A stretch of 64,000 bases of DNA, from positions 2,604,001 through 2,668,000 of the forward strand of contig NZ_CP151792.1 in the NCBI RefSeq assembly GCF_038446525.1, written 5' to 3'. A model generated the notes under the pieces. That model was given only the letters and a program-made list of their open reading frames with translations, was not told the DNA's origin and searched no databases. Source of the DNA: Methanolobus sp. ZRKC5 (GTDB taxonomy: Archaea; Halobacteriota; Methanosarcinia; Methanosarcinales; Methanosarcinaceae). Below, one piece after another: positions 27,457 through 36,841 of this stretch. Each line of letters opens with the position of its first letter. Position 1 is the first letter of the stretch. The position numbers and the translations under genes are program-made.

Positions 27457-27667
27457 ATTTAAACCCCAGTAAACATCGTATTTTCTGGATAAATACTTAC
27501 CTAATAGATGAAAAAAGAATATTGTCCATAAGGTCAAAACAAAATATTTAAATAATATTACATAGGAAAAGGGAAGAATATTGCAGACATCCGTATTACG
27601 ATATATAAATATAGGTGGAACTATGGAACAAACAATTGATCATAATTCAAAAAATCAGGTGATGTAA

Positions 27668-28864
27668 TTGGTACTCGACACTGGAGATACAGCCTTTATT
27701 ATCATCTGTACCGCCATGGTCATGCTTATGACCCCGGGAGTAGGACTCTTTTACGGCGGAATGGTGCGTAGTAAGAACATTATTTCTATGATAGCCATGT
27801 CTTTCGTGGCCTTTGCCATTGTAAGTATACAATGGGTTACAATCGGTTACACCCTTTCCTTTGGATCTGATATATCAGGATTCATAGGCGGCCTAGACCA
27901 TTTATTCCTAGCAGGCGTTGGAATGGACGGCGACGGAATCCCTGATATGCTATTTATGGTATTTCAGCTGGTTTTCGCAGGAATCACATTGGCAATCCTT
28001 ACATCAGGAGTTGCAGAACGTATCAAACTGAGCTCTTTTATTGTTCTCGGATTACTCTGGACAACCCTGGTCTATGACCCGCTTGCTCACTGGGCATGGG
28101 GAGGCGGCTGGGCCGGAGAGCTAGGTGCACTTGACTTTGCAGGTGGTACCGTAGTACACATAAGTTCAGGATTCGGTGCTCTGGCACTTGCACTTGTTAT
28201 TGGTAACCGTGCAGGATTTGGCAAATACAGCATGGAGGCAGAGAATATTACAACAACCCTCCTTGGTGGATCACTCCTGTGGTTCGGTTGGTTTGCATTC
28301 AATGCAGGAAGTGCACTTGCAGCAGACGGACTTGCAGTCAATGCTCTTGTCGTAACCAACATCTCTGCAGCAGCCGGGGCACTTACCTGGATGGCAGCAT
28401 CCTGGATAAAGGGCAAGCCAAGTTCACTGGGTCTTATCAGTGGAGGCGTTGCAGGTCTTGTAGCTATCACACCAGCTTCCGGTTTTGTCGGACCTATGGC
28501 TGCTATCATTATCGGTGGATTTGCCGGACTTCTCTGTTACGGAGCACTACTATTCCGTGTGCACAAGGGACTTGATGAAAGTCTTGATGCGTGGGCAATT
28601 CATGGAATGGGAGGACTCTGGGGAGCACTTGCAACCGGAATATTTGCAAGCGCAGCCATTGGCGGAGTTGACGGACTTATATATGGAAATACACATCAAT
28701 TCTTTATACAGCTACTTGATGCTTCCGCTGCCATTATATACGCATTTGTAATGACCTATATACTTGCCAAGCTTGTGGACAAGGTAATGGGATTGCGTGT
28801 GACAGAAGAAGAAGAATATGTTGGACTTGATATATCCCAACATGGGGAATCTACTACAGCCTGA
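27668..28864 (+). CDS. amt: ammonium transporter
   Basis: 398 aa, eleven transmembrane helices, no signal peptide. Carries the twin pore histidines His164 ([10 protein letters not shown]) and His312 ([10 protein letters not shown]) and the [10 protein letters not shown] segment of Amt/MEP/Rh channels. The start is TTG at 27668, chosen because GGTGAT lies 4 nt upstream. Its partner glnK starts 10 nt after the stop, so PII gating of the channel is expected. Transcription is probably induced by nitrogen limitation, as in related methanogens (known for the family, not visible here). Confidence 0.95.
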   Translation: MVLDTGDTAFIIICTAMVMLMTPGVGLFYGGMVRSKNIISMIAMSFVAFAIVSIQWVTIGYTLSFGSDISGFIGGLDHLFLAGVGMDGDGIPDMLFMVFQLVFAGITLAILTSGVAERIKLSSFIVLGLLWTTLVYDPLAHWAWGGGWAGELGALDFAGGTVVHISSGFGALALALVIGNRAGFGKYSMEAENITTTLLGGSLLWFGWFAFNAGSALAADGLAVNALVVTNISAAAGALTWMAASWIKGKPSSLGLISGGVAGLVAITPASGFVGPMAAIIIGGFAGLLCYGALLFRVHKGLDESLDAWAIHGMGGLWGALATGIFASAAIGGVDGLIYGNTHQFFIQLLDASAAIIYAFVMTYILAKLVDKVMGLRVTEEEEYVGLDISQHGESTTA

Positions 28865-28874
28865 GGTGATGCGA

Positions 28875-29210
28875 ATGAAAAGAGTAAAAGCAATTATCCG
28901 CCCGGAGATGCTGGAAGATGTAAAGGCCGCATTGGAAGAGAAAGGTTACTTTGCCATGACAGTTTATCAGGTTAAAGGACGTGGCGCACAGAAAGGTATT
29001 TGCCTCCAGTACAGAGGAAAACAGATCAAAGTGGACATGATACCTAAGACCGAGATAGAGATGGTCGTGGGCGATGAAGATGTCAGACCTATCATCGAGA
29101 TCATAAGAGCAAGTGCAAGAACCGGTAAATTCGGTGATGGAAAGATTTTTGTATCCCCGATTGAGCTGGTAGCTGCAATTAGAAATGATGACGAGATAGT
29201 ATCCGAATAA
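28875..29210 (+). CDS. glnK: PII signal protein of the amt operon
   Basis: 111 aa. PII fold: MKRVKAIIRPEMLEDVKAAL, T-loop region GRGAQKGICLQYRGKQIKVDMIPK, and the B/C-loop ARTGKFGDGKIFV that binds ATP/ADP and 2-oxoglutarate. ATG at 28875 follows GGTGAT by 4 nt; ATG at 28869 overlaps the SD. At the place of the uridylylated Tyr51 in bacterial GlnK (RGxEY) this protein has RGKQI, so no Tyr modification is expected there. It should block Amt when nitrogen is plentiful. Confidence 0.93.
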   Translation: MKRVKAIIRPEMLEDVKAALEEKGYFAMTVYQVKGRGAQKGICLQYRGKQIKVDMIPKTEIEMVVGDEDVRPIIEIIRASARTGKFGDGKIFVSPIELVAAIRNDDEIVSE

Positions 29211-29243
29211 TATGAGGGTAATTCCTCATATCTTCTTTTTTTC
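29210..29243 (+). terminator. terminator of amt-glnK
   Basis: Perfect 8-bp arms ATATGAGG / CCTCATAT (29210-29217 and 29224-29231) and a pyrimidine/T-rich tail, overlapping the last base of the glnK stop codon. Confidence 0.75.
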
Positions 29244-29332
29244 GCATTCTTTTTTTGTACAATATATTGAAGAATAATACTATATATTACATTGATGAAC
29301 TGAACTCTTTATGAGAAAACTGGTATAGGGCT

Positions 29333-29803
29333 CTATTTGACATACCATTCCAACGGGACAACTATTTCGTCATCTTTTTTCTTTGCACCAAAAAGAGGAA
29401 TCTCAAACTTTGTATCTTCAAGAAGAATGACTGAAAGACCACAGCCTCTACCTCTTGGAATGCATTGAATTACTTTTGCGCGAAAAGTGAGTTCTTCGCC
29501 CTCATTACCCCAAGAAGGAACTTTGATAGTAATAATATTGCCAATATTAGCAGGTAAACTATCTTCAAATTGAGAGATTTTCCTGTAGTCCAGTTCAAAG
29601 CCGGTCCCTTTAAGGTTGTTCTCAACATCCCGGCGGTTCAGGTCAAGTGCATCTGAAATATCCTCCAGAGAATATCCAGATTCATAGAGGAATTTAGTAG
29701 AACCTTTTTTCAAATAATCGAGGTCCGAGTATTTTAATGGACGAGTCTTGCACAATTGTCGCATAGATTCTAATTTATTCTTACCATTGCCCTCTTTGTC
29801 CAG
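29333..29803 (-). CDS. unknown protein with helix-turn-helix-like N-terminus
   Basis: 143 aa from ATG 29764, or 156 aa if translation starts at the CTG at 29803. The latter has a full AAGGAGG SD (29811-29817) at 7-nt spacing and stays in frame (DKEGNGKNKLES before MRQLCK). Residues after that contain YSLEDISDALDLNRRDVENNLK, which resembles an HTH, then a beta-rich region with VPSWGNEGEELTFRAKVIQCIPRGRGCG. Not recognised; a regulator is possible. Confidence 0.6.
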   Translation of the reverse strand: MDKEGNGKNKLESMRQLCKTRPLKYSDLDYLKKGSTKFLYESGYSLEDISDALDLNRRDVENNLKGTGFELDYRKISQFEDSLPANIGNIITIKVPSWGNEGEELTFRAKVIQCIPRGRGCGLSVILLEDTKFEIPLFGAKKKDDEIVVPLEWYVK

Positions 29804-29854
29804 AAAAAAACCTCCTTAAATGAACTTATTCTGACGATAGATATAAAAGTACTT

Positions 29855-30565
29855 TTAGTTTGCTTTACTCCCTATATTACTTTCAAACCAGTCAAGTATT
29901 GCAAACATCAGATCAGAAGATGACTTTATCAGATCATCCCTCCCACGTATCTCATGCTCTGATTGTATATACTTACCTTCCACGAAGTCAGAACTACAGT
30001 TTTCTATCAGGCTGTCTACACACTCTTCATTAACCTCTGGATGGAACTGCACTGCAAGCACATTGTCTCCGTAAATGAACCCTTGCTCCGGGCATGCTTC
30101 ACTTTCAAACAGACGTTTTGCACCCTTTGGAAGACTGAAGGTATCACCATGCCACTGGAAAACAATAATTCCCTCAGAAATATGAAACAGAATATCATCT
30201 GCCTGAAATGCTTCAAGTGAACGAACTTTATGCCAGCCAATTTCCTTAAGTGGACTTTGTGACACTTTACCCTCCAATAATTCTGCTATCATCTGGGCTC
30301 CAAAACATATGCCATAAACGGCTTTGCCTGATTTGAGAACAGTTTTAACAAATTTCTTTTCCTCCTTTAACCATGGATATTCTTCTTCCTGATAGACACT
30401 CATCAAACCACCCATTATTATGAGCAGATCGAATTCATGTAACTGTGGGAAAACAGAATTTACGTATGGAGCAGTCACGGATATAGAATGACCTTTATTA
30501 AAGGCCCATTCTTTGATGTTACCAAGGGATTCGAATTCCAGATGTATCAGGCAACTAATTTTCAT
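29855..30565 (-). CDS. class I glutamine amidotransferase-like protein
   Basis: 236 aa. The triad is visible as Cys in YGICFGAQMIAE and His/Glu in AVQFHPEVNEE; LLIIMGGLMSVYQEEEYPWL is the GuaA-like oxyanion strand. Stand-alone proteins of this kind are annotated as GMP synthase-like glutaminases; the acceptor substrate is unknown. Single gene. Confidence 0.85.
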   Translation of the reverse strand: MKISCLIHLEFESLGNIKEWAFNKGHSISVTAPYVNSVFPQLHEFDLLIIMGGLMSVYQEEEYPWLKEEKKFVKTVLKSGKAVYGICFGAQMIAELLEGKVSQSPLKEIGWHKVRSLEAFQADDILFHISEGIIVFQWHGDTFSLPKGAKRLFESEACPEQGFIYGDNVLAVQFHPEVNEECVDSLIENCSSDFVEGKYIQSEHEIRGRDDLIKSSSDLMFAILDWFESNIGSKAN

Positions 30566-30778
30566 AATTATTCTATCTCAAATGGATTTTTTAAATTCTG
30601 TTGGTGTGTAGTGTAAATAATATGTGAATTTATGAATAAACAAGAACAGATTAGTACTTTACTGTTAAAAAATTAATATGGTGCGTAAATGAACAGAAAA
30701 TATATAGAATTATTTATATAATATAGATAATAGATTGACGTATATTATATTAATTTTTTATCATTGTGGAAGGATAAC

Positions 30779-32824
30779 ATGAGATACAGAGACATCCCAA
30801 TTGGACGTAAATTACTAATATTCACACTAATAGCTGCTATAGTACCCGTTCTTCTTGTAGGCACATATGCCTATGAACAAGCAGGCAACAGTATTTCACA
30901 TGAGATACAAAATAAACTTGAAGAGCAGGTGCAAATAGAGAATGATTACATTGGCTCAACATTATCTCTTGCACAGGACAAAGTAAATAGTGATTTAGGA
31001 GTTGCAAGAGCCGCTTTTTATTCAAAGGGCACTCCAAAGATAGTTGACGAACAAATGGTACTTGGAGAAGACTATGTTATTAATAACAACTTTGAAATCG
31101 TTGATAACGTCAAAAATATGGTTGGTGGAACAGCTACCGTATTCCAGGTGCAAAATGAAGAGGCTGTAAGGATATCCACTAATGTAATAACTAACGAAGG
31201 GACAAGAGCAGTTGGTACTACTGTATCCCAACCAGTATATGATGCAGTTATCAATAAAGGAGAAACCTTCTATGGAAGAGCATGGGTTGTCAATGCATGG
31301 TACATGACAGCATATGAACCTATTGAAGATAATTCAGGAAATATAATAGGTATCCTTTATGTTGGTGTTTTGGAAGAGCCCTTCATCAATCATATAAAAG
31401 AGCATATAGGAGAACTTGTTGTCGGGAAAACAGGTTATCTATACATAATGGATACAGAAGGCAATCTGATACTGCATCCAAATAAAGAGGGCGAGAGCAT
31501 CTATGAATATGATTTTGCGAAAGAAATGGTCGAAACCAAAGAAGGCTACCTCTCATACCAATGGGAAGGAAGAGAAAAGGTTGTAGCATATTCATATTAC
31601 GAACCAAGAGAATGGATAGTAGCCTCAGGAAGCTACCTTGATGAATTCACAGAAGGAGTTCAATCCATAAGGAACACAATGATCGCAGCGATATTTATAC
31701 TCATCATTGTAGGATTCTTTGCCGCCAGAAAATTCTCAAAATCAATTACAGATTCACTTGAAAAAATGATCACTGCCACCAATTCTATTGCAGAAGGAGA
31801 CCTGACGGTTAACATCGAAAGTGATTCAGAGGACGAGATGGGACAATTATCATCTGCAATCGATCAGATGGCAAAAAACCTTAAAGATCTGGTTATAGAA
31901 ATAGAACATAGTGCTAATAAAGTAACTGGAACTTCAAATATTATGTACACATCATCAATTGAAATGGAATCTGTAAGCAACCACATATCCCAGACAATTG
32001 GTGAAATAGCCAGTGGTGCTCAAGGACAATCCGTGAAAACAGAAAAAACATCACATGCAATGGCAGACATGACATATAATGTCCAGGAAATTGCTTCAAG
32101 TGCCCAGGTTGCTGCAGAAACTGCAACAAAGGCAAGTGAACTCATACAAGAAGTTGGAATCCAATCAGAGACACTTCTTAACCAGATGGATGAAATACAA
32201 AATTCTGCCGGACAATCTGCAAATGTGATAAGGGAACTGGATGTTAAGTCCAGAGAAATTGGTGAAATAGTCGAACTCATCACAAATGTTGCAGACCAGA
32301 CCAACCTGCTAGCACTCAATGCTGCAATAGAAGCAGCCAGGGCAGGAGAACATGGCAGAGGATTCGCAGTTGTTGCCGATGAAGTAAGGAAACTTGCTGA
32401 GAACTCGGGAAACGCCGCACAACAGATATCAAAGCTAATCCTTGAGATTCAACAAAGGACAGAAGAAGCTGTCATAACCGTAGAGAAAGGAACTGGAACC
32501 ATTGCAGGTGGTGCAAAAGCACTTCAGGATACCGTCGATGCTGTTAAGAAAATTGTAGAAGGTGGTGGGAAGGTTGCAGGTATGGCACAGGATATTGCAG
32601 CTGCTGCACAAGAGCAATCTGCATCGATTCAGGAAGTTACTGCATCCATGGAAGAAATGTCATCAATATCAGAGGCATCAGCTGCCGGAACAGAGGAAGT
32701 TTCTGCTGCTATTGAAGAACAAACATCATCCATGACAGAATTCACAGAATCTTCAAGGGAACTGTCTGAACTTGCAGATGGACTGAAAGCAAAGCTGGAT
32801 AAATTCAAATTTGAAAGTGAATAA
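30779..32824 (+). CDS. methyl-accepting chemotaxis protein
   Basis: 681 aa from the ATG at 30779 (GGAAGGA upstream). TM1 at about residues 11-33, an extracellular Cache-type sensor domain (GTATVFQVQNEEAVRIST; IGELVVGKTGYLYIMDTEGNLILHP), TM2 near 298-318 (AAIFILIIVGFFAARKF), HAMP, and a long cytoplasmic coiled coil with the signalling hairpin VADQTNLLALNAAIEAARAGE. It should signal to CheA/CheW, which are not encoded nearby. TATA-rich sequence precedes it. Confidence 0.93.
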   Translation: MRYRDIPIGRKLLIFTLIAAIVPVLLVGTYAYEQAGNSISHEIQNKLEEQVQIENDYIGSTLSLAQDKVNSDLGVARAAFYSKGTPKIVDEQMVLGEDYVINNNFEIVDNVKNMVGGTATVFQVQNEEAVRISTNVITNEGTRAVGTTVSQPVYDAVINKGETFYGRAWVVNAWYMTAYEPIEDNSGNIIGILYVGVLEEPFINHIKEHIGELVVGKTGYLYIMDTEGNLILHPNKEGESIYEYDFAKEMVETKEGYLSYQWEGREKVVAYSYYEPREWIVASGSYLDEFTEGVQSIRNTMIAAIFILIIVGFFAARKFSKSITDSLEKMITATNSIAEGDLTVNIESDSEDEMGQLSSAIDQMAKNLKDLVIEIEHSANKVTGTSNIMYTSSIEMESVSNHISQTIGEIASGAQGQSVKTEKTSHAMADMTYNVQEIASSAQVAAETATKASELIQEVGIQSETLLNQMDEIQNSAGQSANVIRELDVKSREIGEIVELITNVADQTNLLALNAAIEAARAGEHGRGFAVVADEVRKLAENSGNAAQQISKLILEIQQRTEEAVITVEKGTGTIAGGAKALQDTVDAVKKIVEGGGKVAGMAQDIAAAAQEQSASIQEVTASMEEMSSISEASAAGTEEVSAAIEEQTSSMTEFTESSRELSELADGLKAKLDKFKFESE

Positions 32825-32860
32825 GAGCGTTCAATGAGCCTTCACTTTCCTCTTCTTTTT

Positions 32861-33298
32861 TTATTCTTTTTCATAATCAAGTGTGCACTTGAATTCTTTT
32901 TCAGAGCTTGTTATCAGATAATATGTTGCTGCAAGTGCAAGAATAAGCACACCCATACCTGCAAGGAACAGGGGTTCTGTACTTTTAATATCAATTATCA
33001 TCACTTTTCTTACGATTGCAGTGACCCCTACAAGGATGATAACATCCACATTCATTAAAGATTCCGTGATTATCATTTTTACAGTTTCCAGTAACTCTAT
33101 ACCAATTATAACAAGGAAGAACAGACCAAATACATCCAGTATCTGATCCACACCGATTAAGAAAACAGGAGGGGTAATCAAATCCTTAAACACTATCCAT
33201 CCAATTTCCAATGTAGCACTAAGGATAACAAGTGCCATCATCACGATAACTGTCTTTATGATCAATTTCTGAAACCTGTTAATATAATTGATTATCAC
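32861..33298 (-). CDS. PsiE-like membrane protein
   Basis: About 145 aa from the GTG at 33298, which follows GGTG by 6 nt. Four hydrophobic segments (VIVMMALVILSATLEIGWIV, ILDVFGLFFLVIIGIELLETV, VIILVGVTAIVRKVMII, LFLAGMGVLILALAATYYLI) with the conserved GIELLETV and VRKVMIID match the phosphate-starvation-inducible PsiE family. Function unknown. Convergent with the chemoreceptor gene. Confidence 0.75.
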   Translation of the reverse strand: MIINYINRFQKLIIKTVIVMMALVILSATLEIGWIVFKDLITPPVFLIGVDQILDVFGLFFLVIIGIELLETVKMIITESLMNVDVIILVGVTAIVRKVMIIDIKSTEPLFLAGMGVLILALAATYYLITSSEKEFKCTLDYEKE

Positions 33299-33511
33299 AT
33301 TATTCACCGATAAAAGCACTTAATTCATGATTAAGCGCTTGCATATAATCTATGGGATTATTGGTAATTTAGTAACAGCTTAATAAAGTACTTTTTCTTT
33401 TATTTTGAATACTTTTTGTATACACATACAGAAAAACATATATTTCGCAGCAAACATATGTGTAAATGGCAGGCAAATCTGACCAGTCTATATATGTGGG
33501 GGGAACAAAGA

Positions 33512-33964
33512 TTGGTAGTTAGCATAAAATTATATGTATTCATTATTTTTATTCTTGTTCTGACATTATTATTTCCAAATATTATACCACAAGAACAGAC
33601 ATTTCATGAAGCTTTTGAAAATATAACAAGTATAAATAATGAAGCTATAGAACCTACTCCTGAACAGGAACCTCTTATGTCAATAATAGATGACACATCT
33701 ACTGATGATGAAGAATCCGGTTGGTGGAAACATGACGGACACAGTATTGTAAGTTATGCATCGTCAGAAGGTGTGCAAAATATAATTAATGTAAATGAGT
33801 CTAACGAAAGATCAGACAACGATGAAGACTCGAACGAGGTATCTGAAGATGAAGAAGAGACAGATGAGGATAATGGGGATACAAATCAGGAAATACCAAA
33901 ATTCCCAACCATATTGCTTCCATTCATGATTGCACTTTGCATAGCAATGTTCTTCAGGAAATAG
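33512..33964 (+). CDS. acidic surface protein with PEF-CTERM-like C-terminus
   Basis: About 150 aa. Hydrophobic N-terminal signal (SIKLYVFIIFILVLTLLFP), an acidic low-complexity middle rich in Asp, Glu and Ser, and a C-terminal IPKFPTILLPFMIAL..AMFFRK. The last part resembles the archaeal PEF-CTERM tripartite sorting signal (motif, helix, basic end) cut by archaeosortases, although Lys replaces the Glu. I prefer TTG 33512; the frame is open from 33416 and ATG 33494 is another choice. Likely exported and anchored. Confidence 0.65.
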   Translation: MVVSIKLYVFIIFILVLTLLFPNIIPQEQTFHEAFENITSINNEAIEPTPEQEPLMSIIDDTSTDDEESGWWKHDGHSIVSYASSEGVQNIINVNESNERSDNDEDSNEVSEDEEETDEDNGDTNQEIPKFPTILLPFMIALCIAMFFRK

Positions 33965-33967
33965 ATA

Positions 33968-34951
33968 TTATTTCCTTAGTAGCCGTGAAGAATATATTGC
34001 AGGGATTTTTAATAATTTATTTCTGCCAATGATAGATATATAGGTCTTTGAACCTGCCACATGTGCAAGATTAAGATTTCCCGGCTCAAAAAGAAGGATG
34101 AATGCACCCAGGATTATAAGGAAGCACCCCTGAAGAGTATGCATAAATATAGGTTCGTGAAGGAACAGGAACCCGAAAAGAATACCACTTACAGGTTCAA
34201 GTAATGCAAGCACACTTACTGTTTGTGCCCGAATTTTTGCAACACTGTTGAGATAGAGCACCGAAGCAAAAGCTGTTGTTACCACCCCGAATAGAATAAG
34301 AGTTCGCAGATTCATAAAAAGTACGTCTGCCGGTACTTTGCTACCAAAAGGTAACAGAATCAGCAAGCTGATAAAAGTTGACCAGAACAACTGAGTGATA
34401 CCTGAATATTCATCTTTGAGATAACTAACAGTCATGATCGTTCCACTGTAAGAAATACCAGACAGGACACCAAAAATTATACCCAGCAAAATATGAGCAT
34501 CATATCCGGATGCTTTGCTTCCTGGTAGTATAACGATTAGAATCCCGGTTATTGAGATCAATAGGGAAAACATGCCACGTTTTGTAATCTTCTCTTTTAA
34601 AAAGAGAGGAGACAATAATGTAACGTACACTGGTGCTGTGTAAAGCAACAGGACGGCAATCGAAATACCTGCATACTTTATAGAACTGAAGTAAGTATAA
34701 AGGGTAAGAACATTAAAAATTGCAATTAAAAGGATATAAAGTTTCTTTTTGTCCAAATAAAGGATATTACACTTTTTAGTCAGTATACAGTAAGCTAATA
34801 GCATTATGAATCCAAAAATAAGCCTGTAAAAGATAATAGAACTTGTTTGCATACCACTAACATGTTTTATAAAGATTCCACTAGCTCCGAATATAGTACA
34901 TGAGATTATAAGCTCTAAATAAGAGTATTTACTGCTTTTAATAGATATCAT
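33968..34951 (-). CDS. EamA-family (DMT) transporter
   Basis: 327 aa with ten transmembrane helices in two EamA repeats (SCTIFGASGIFIKHVSG at the start; IIFGVLSGISYSGTIMTVSYL at the second). Members export amino acids or nucleotide derivatives; the substrate cannot be told. Convergent with the surface protein gene, 3-nt gap. Confidence 0.88.
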   Translation of the reverse strand: MISIKSSKYSYLELIISCTIFGASGIFIKHVSGMQTSSIIFYRLIFGFIMLLAYCILTKKCNILYLDKKKLYILLIAIFNVLTLYTYFSSIKYAGISIAVLLLYTAPVYVTLLSPLFLKEKITKRGMFSLLISITGILIVILPGSKASGYDAHILLGIIFGVLSGISYSGTIMTVSYLKDEYSGITQLFWSTFISLLILLPFGSKVPADVLFMNLRTLILFGVVTTAFASVLYLNSVAKIRAQTVSVLALLEPVSGILFGFLFLHEPIFMHTLQGCFLIILGAFILLFEPGNLNLAHVAGSKTYISIIGRNKLLKIPAIYSSRLLRK

Positions 34952-35091
34952 AAGGGCTATGCTGAAACAGCCCTATAATATATAAGCAAATCTGAAATAA
35001 AAAATCATTAACAAATCATATTGTAAAATATATTATAAGGATTTGGATAATACACAATTATTGAAAAAAGTAAGTAATTGAAAAAAAAAAC

Positions 35092-35285
35092 GTAACTATT
35101 CAGCCTGGCACGATTTGCCTATTGGTACTGATTTCATCGAAATAGAGATGTCTGCTCACTAACAATCTAACAATCAAAAAAGCAATCAATAGCAACAATC
35201 AAAATAAATGATCCTAATGAAATTTACGTTTCAACTTTTTGTCAAGATTGTTATTGATAGCGTTTTTATCAGGCTGAATAGTTAC
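35092..35285. mobile_element. 194-bp MITE with IS66 ends
   Basis: Starts GTAACTATTCAGCCTG and ends with the inverted copy CAGGCTGAATAGTTAC, the same termini as the three IS66 elements here. It is flanked by the 8-bp duplication AAAAAAAC (35084-35091 and 35286-35293). The 160-bp interior is AT-rich, has no frame and shows no visible match to the IS66 interior, so it is a non-autonomous element probably moved by the IS66 transposase. Confidence 0.85.
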
Positions 35286-35299
35286 AAAAAAACAATGAA

Positions 35300-36154
35300 T
35301 CATCCTAATTCAAAACTGGTTACACCGAAAATATTGTTAATTGGAAGCATAGGAACATTTTTTGTATACATCCTTCCAGTTTCAAAAACTCTGGACATGC
35401 CATGGGATTGTACGATAGCCAGAGCATGAGTGTTAGGTTCAGGAACATCGAAGAACACAGGTGTTTCGCCAACTGTGGCCAGAAGACTGTTGAATATATT
35501 TCCTGCAATCTTAGGAGTTGAGGCAAATAACGGACCTATTTTCGATCCAGTGAAACATGGCCTTATAACACCGTATCCCATAATTGCACCAGAATCATCA
35601 AGTTTTGCAAATGCACTGCACCCTTTCTGGGAAATCCATGAACGCAGGAAATTCTCACGACGCGATGGAAAATGAAGGCTATCATAATCCACCAGAGCAT
35701 CAAATGAGACGTGTGAAACCGGAATCATCCCCTCGGGTTCTGTACCTCCTCCAATGCCTTCGAACCTTATGTTACGATAGGCAAAAGTGAAACCAGACCT
35801 CTGCTGATATTTTTCCTGCATTTCTACTACCCCGTCACCACCAATGTTCCTATTGCCTGCATAGGACATTGCTTCATTAAAAAGTCTGCTTCCATAACCG
35901 TGGTTTCTGTATTCCGGTATCACAATATAAAAACCTGCAAATGCAAATCTGTCATCATAAACAACATTTGACATACAGCAGATTGGTTCTCCATCAAGTT
36001 CCCCTATAAAGAAACCGGAAGGATCAGTGGCATAAAAACACTCTGCATCATTCAACCCAGGATTCCAGCCTTCTTCTTCTGCCCATCTGATAGCCATATC
36101 AATATCCGAACGCCTCATTGTGCGGATCTGAAAATCCTCTGTTTTATCCACCAT
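35300..36154 (-). CDS. GNAT-family N-acetyltransferase
   Basis: 284 aa from the ATG at 36154 (GGTG 4 nt upstream). An N-terminal GNAT domain with GFYIVIPEYRNHGYGSRLFNEAM (acetyl-CoA pyrophosphate loop, residues ~90-112) and a second GNAT-like C-terminal half (GYGVIRPCFTGSKIGPLFA, SHGMSRVFETGRMY), the YitH-like arrangement. Acceptor unknown. The MITE ends 14 nt from its stop codon, so its 3' end is newly defined. Confidence 0.87.
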   Translation of the reverse strand: MVDKTEDFQIRTMRRSDIDMAIRWAEEEGWNPGLNDAECFYATDPSGFFIGELDGEPICCMSNVVYDDRFAFAGFYIVIPEYRNHGYGSRLFNEAMSYAGNRNIGGDGVVEMQEKYQQRSGFTFAYRNIRFEGIGGGTEPEGMIPVSHVSFDALVDYDSLHFPSRRENFLRSWISQKGCSAFAKLDDSGAIMGYGVIRPCFTGSKIGPLFASTPKIAGNIFNSLLATVGETPVFFDVPEPNTHALAIVQSHGMSRVFETGRMYTKNVPMLPINNIFGVTSFELG

Positions 36155-36841
36155 ATAACACCTAATAATCATTATAAAAATATAATCATAGATAAAACTT
36201 AGCAGGAATTTTGTACATATTGATGAACTTCGAACTATGGTCCTTAAAAAAACTACTAAAAAAGAATCATATTCATGATTTGAATAGGCACTTGGATGCC
36301 GAAGAGCTCTATAGAATAAAATATATCGAAATTAAAAAAGTGACGATGCAGTATAATTATAAACTGAAATAGTTTTCCTGCAAAAGCAGGAAAACATATT
36401 ATTGACAATAACCCCATTGGCAATAATGTTGACAATAACCCCGAGCCCTTCCGAGAATTTCGGAACGACTTACCCTAATCCGCTCATACTCCACTTCCCA
36501 CTAAAGTCCCACTTTAAACTCGCTCATACTCCTTTGCTTCATCCTTCCAATTTTTGGAAAGGTGGGTATTTTTCGTTTTTCAGATACCGAGAGGGAAGGT
36601 ATCGTACCCACAATTCCATGCAATCCAATTCCGTTTTTCCAGAGGAAATTTGGATGAAATCCATATCGTACCACCGTATGGGGCATTTCATTTGAGGCAT
36701 TTTCTGTCTGGCAGATCTTGCCACAATTAATACTACATTATACTACTATATTAATATATCTACACTTGGATATATAATGATTATGATAATGATGAGGTGA
36801 TTATTAAATAAAAAATCAAAAGCAACAAGCAGAATAAATAA
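36155..36841. other. 687-bp gap with hairpins and short direct repeats
   Basis: No convincing gene. It contains a perfect 10-bp hairpin GTTTTCCTGC-AAAA-GCAGGAAAAC (36372-36395), a 14-bp direct repeat TTGACAATAACCCC (36402-36415, 36429-36442), hairpin TTCCGA/TCGGAA (36449-36465), a 12-bp direct repeat CGCTCATACTCC (36481, 36521), TTCCAA/TTGGAA near 36546, and GATACC/GGTATC (36583-36603). Base composition is richer in C than the surroundings. Could be a structured RNA or a decayed element. Confidence 0.5.

Noticed and set aside
28087-28509. 140-codon frame antisense to amt
   Set aside because: Shadow of the amt gene caused by its codon use; Ala/Pro-rich and without a start region.
36402-36442. 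CRISPR-like direct repeat TTGACAATAACCCC
   Set aside because: Only two copies with a 13-bp spacer; no array and no cas genes in the window.
36402-36695. 97-codon frame in the hairpin-rich gap
   Set aside because: Low-information composition; overlapping frames on the minus strand look equally plausible, and none has a SD.
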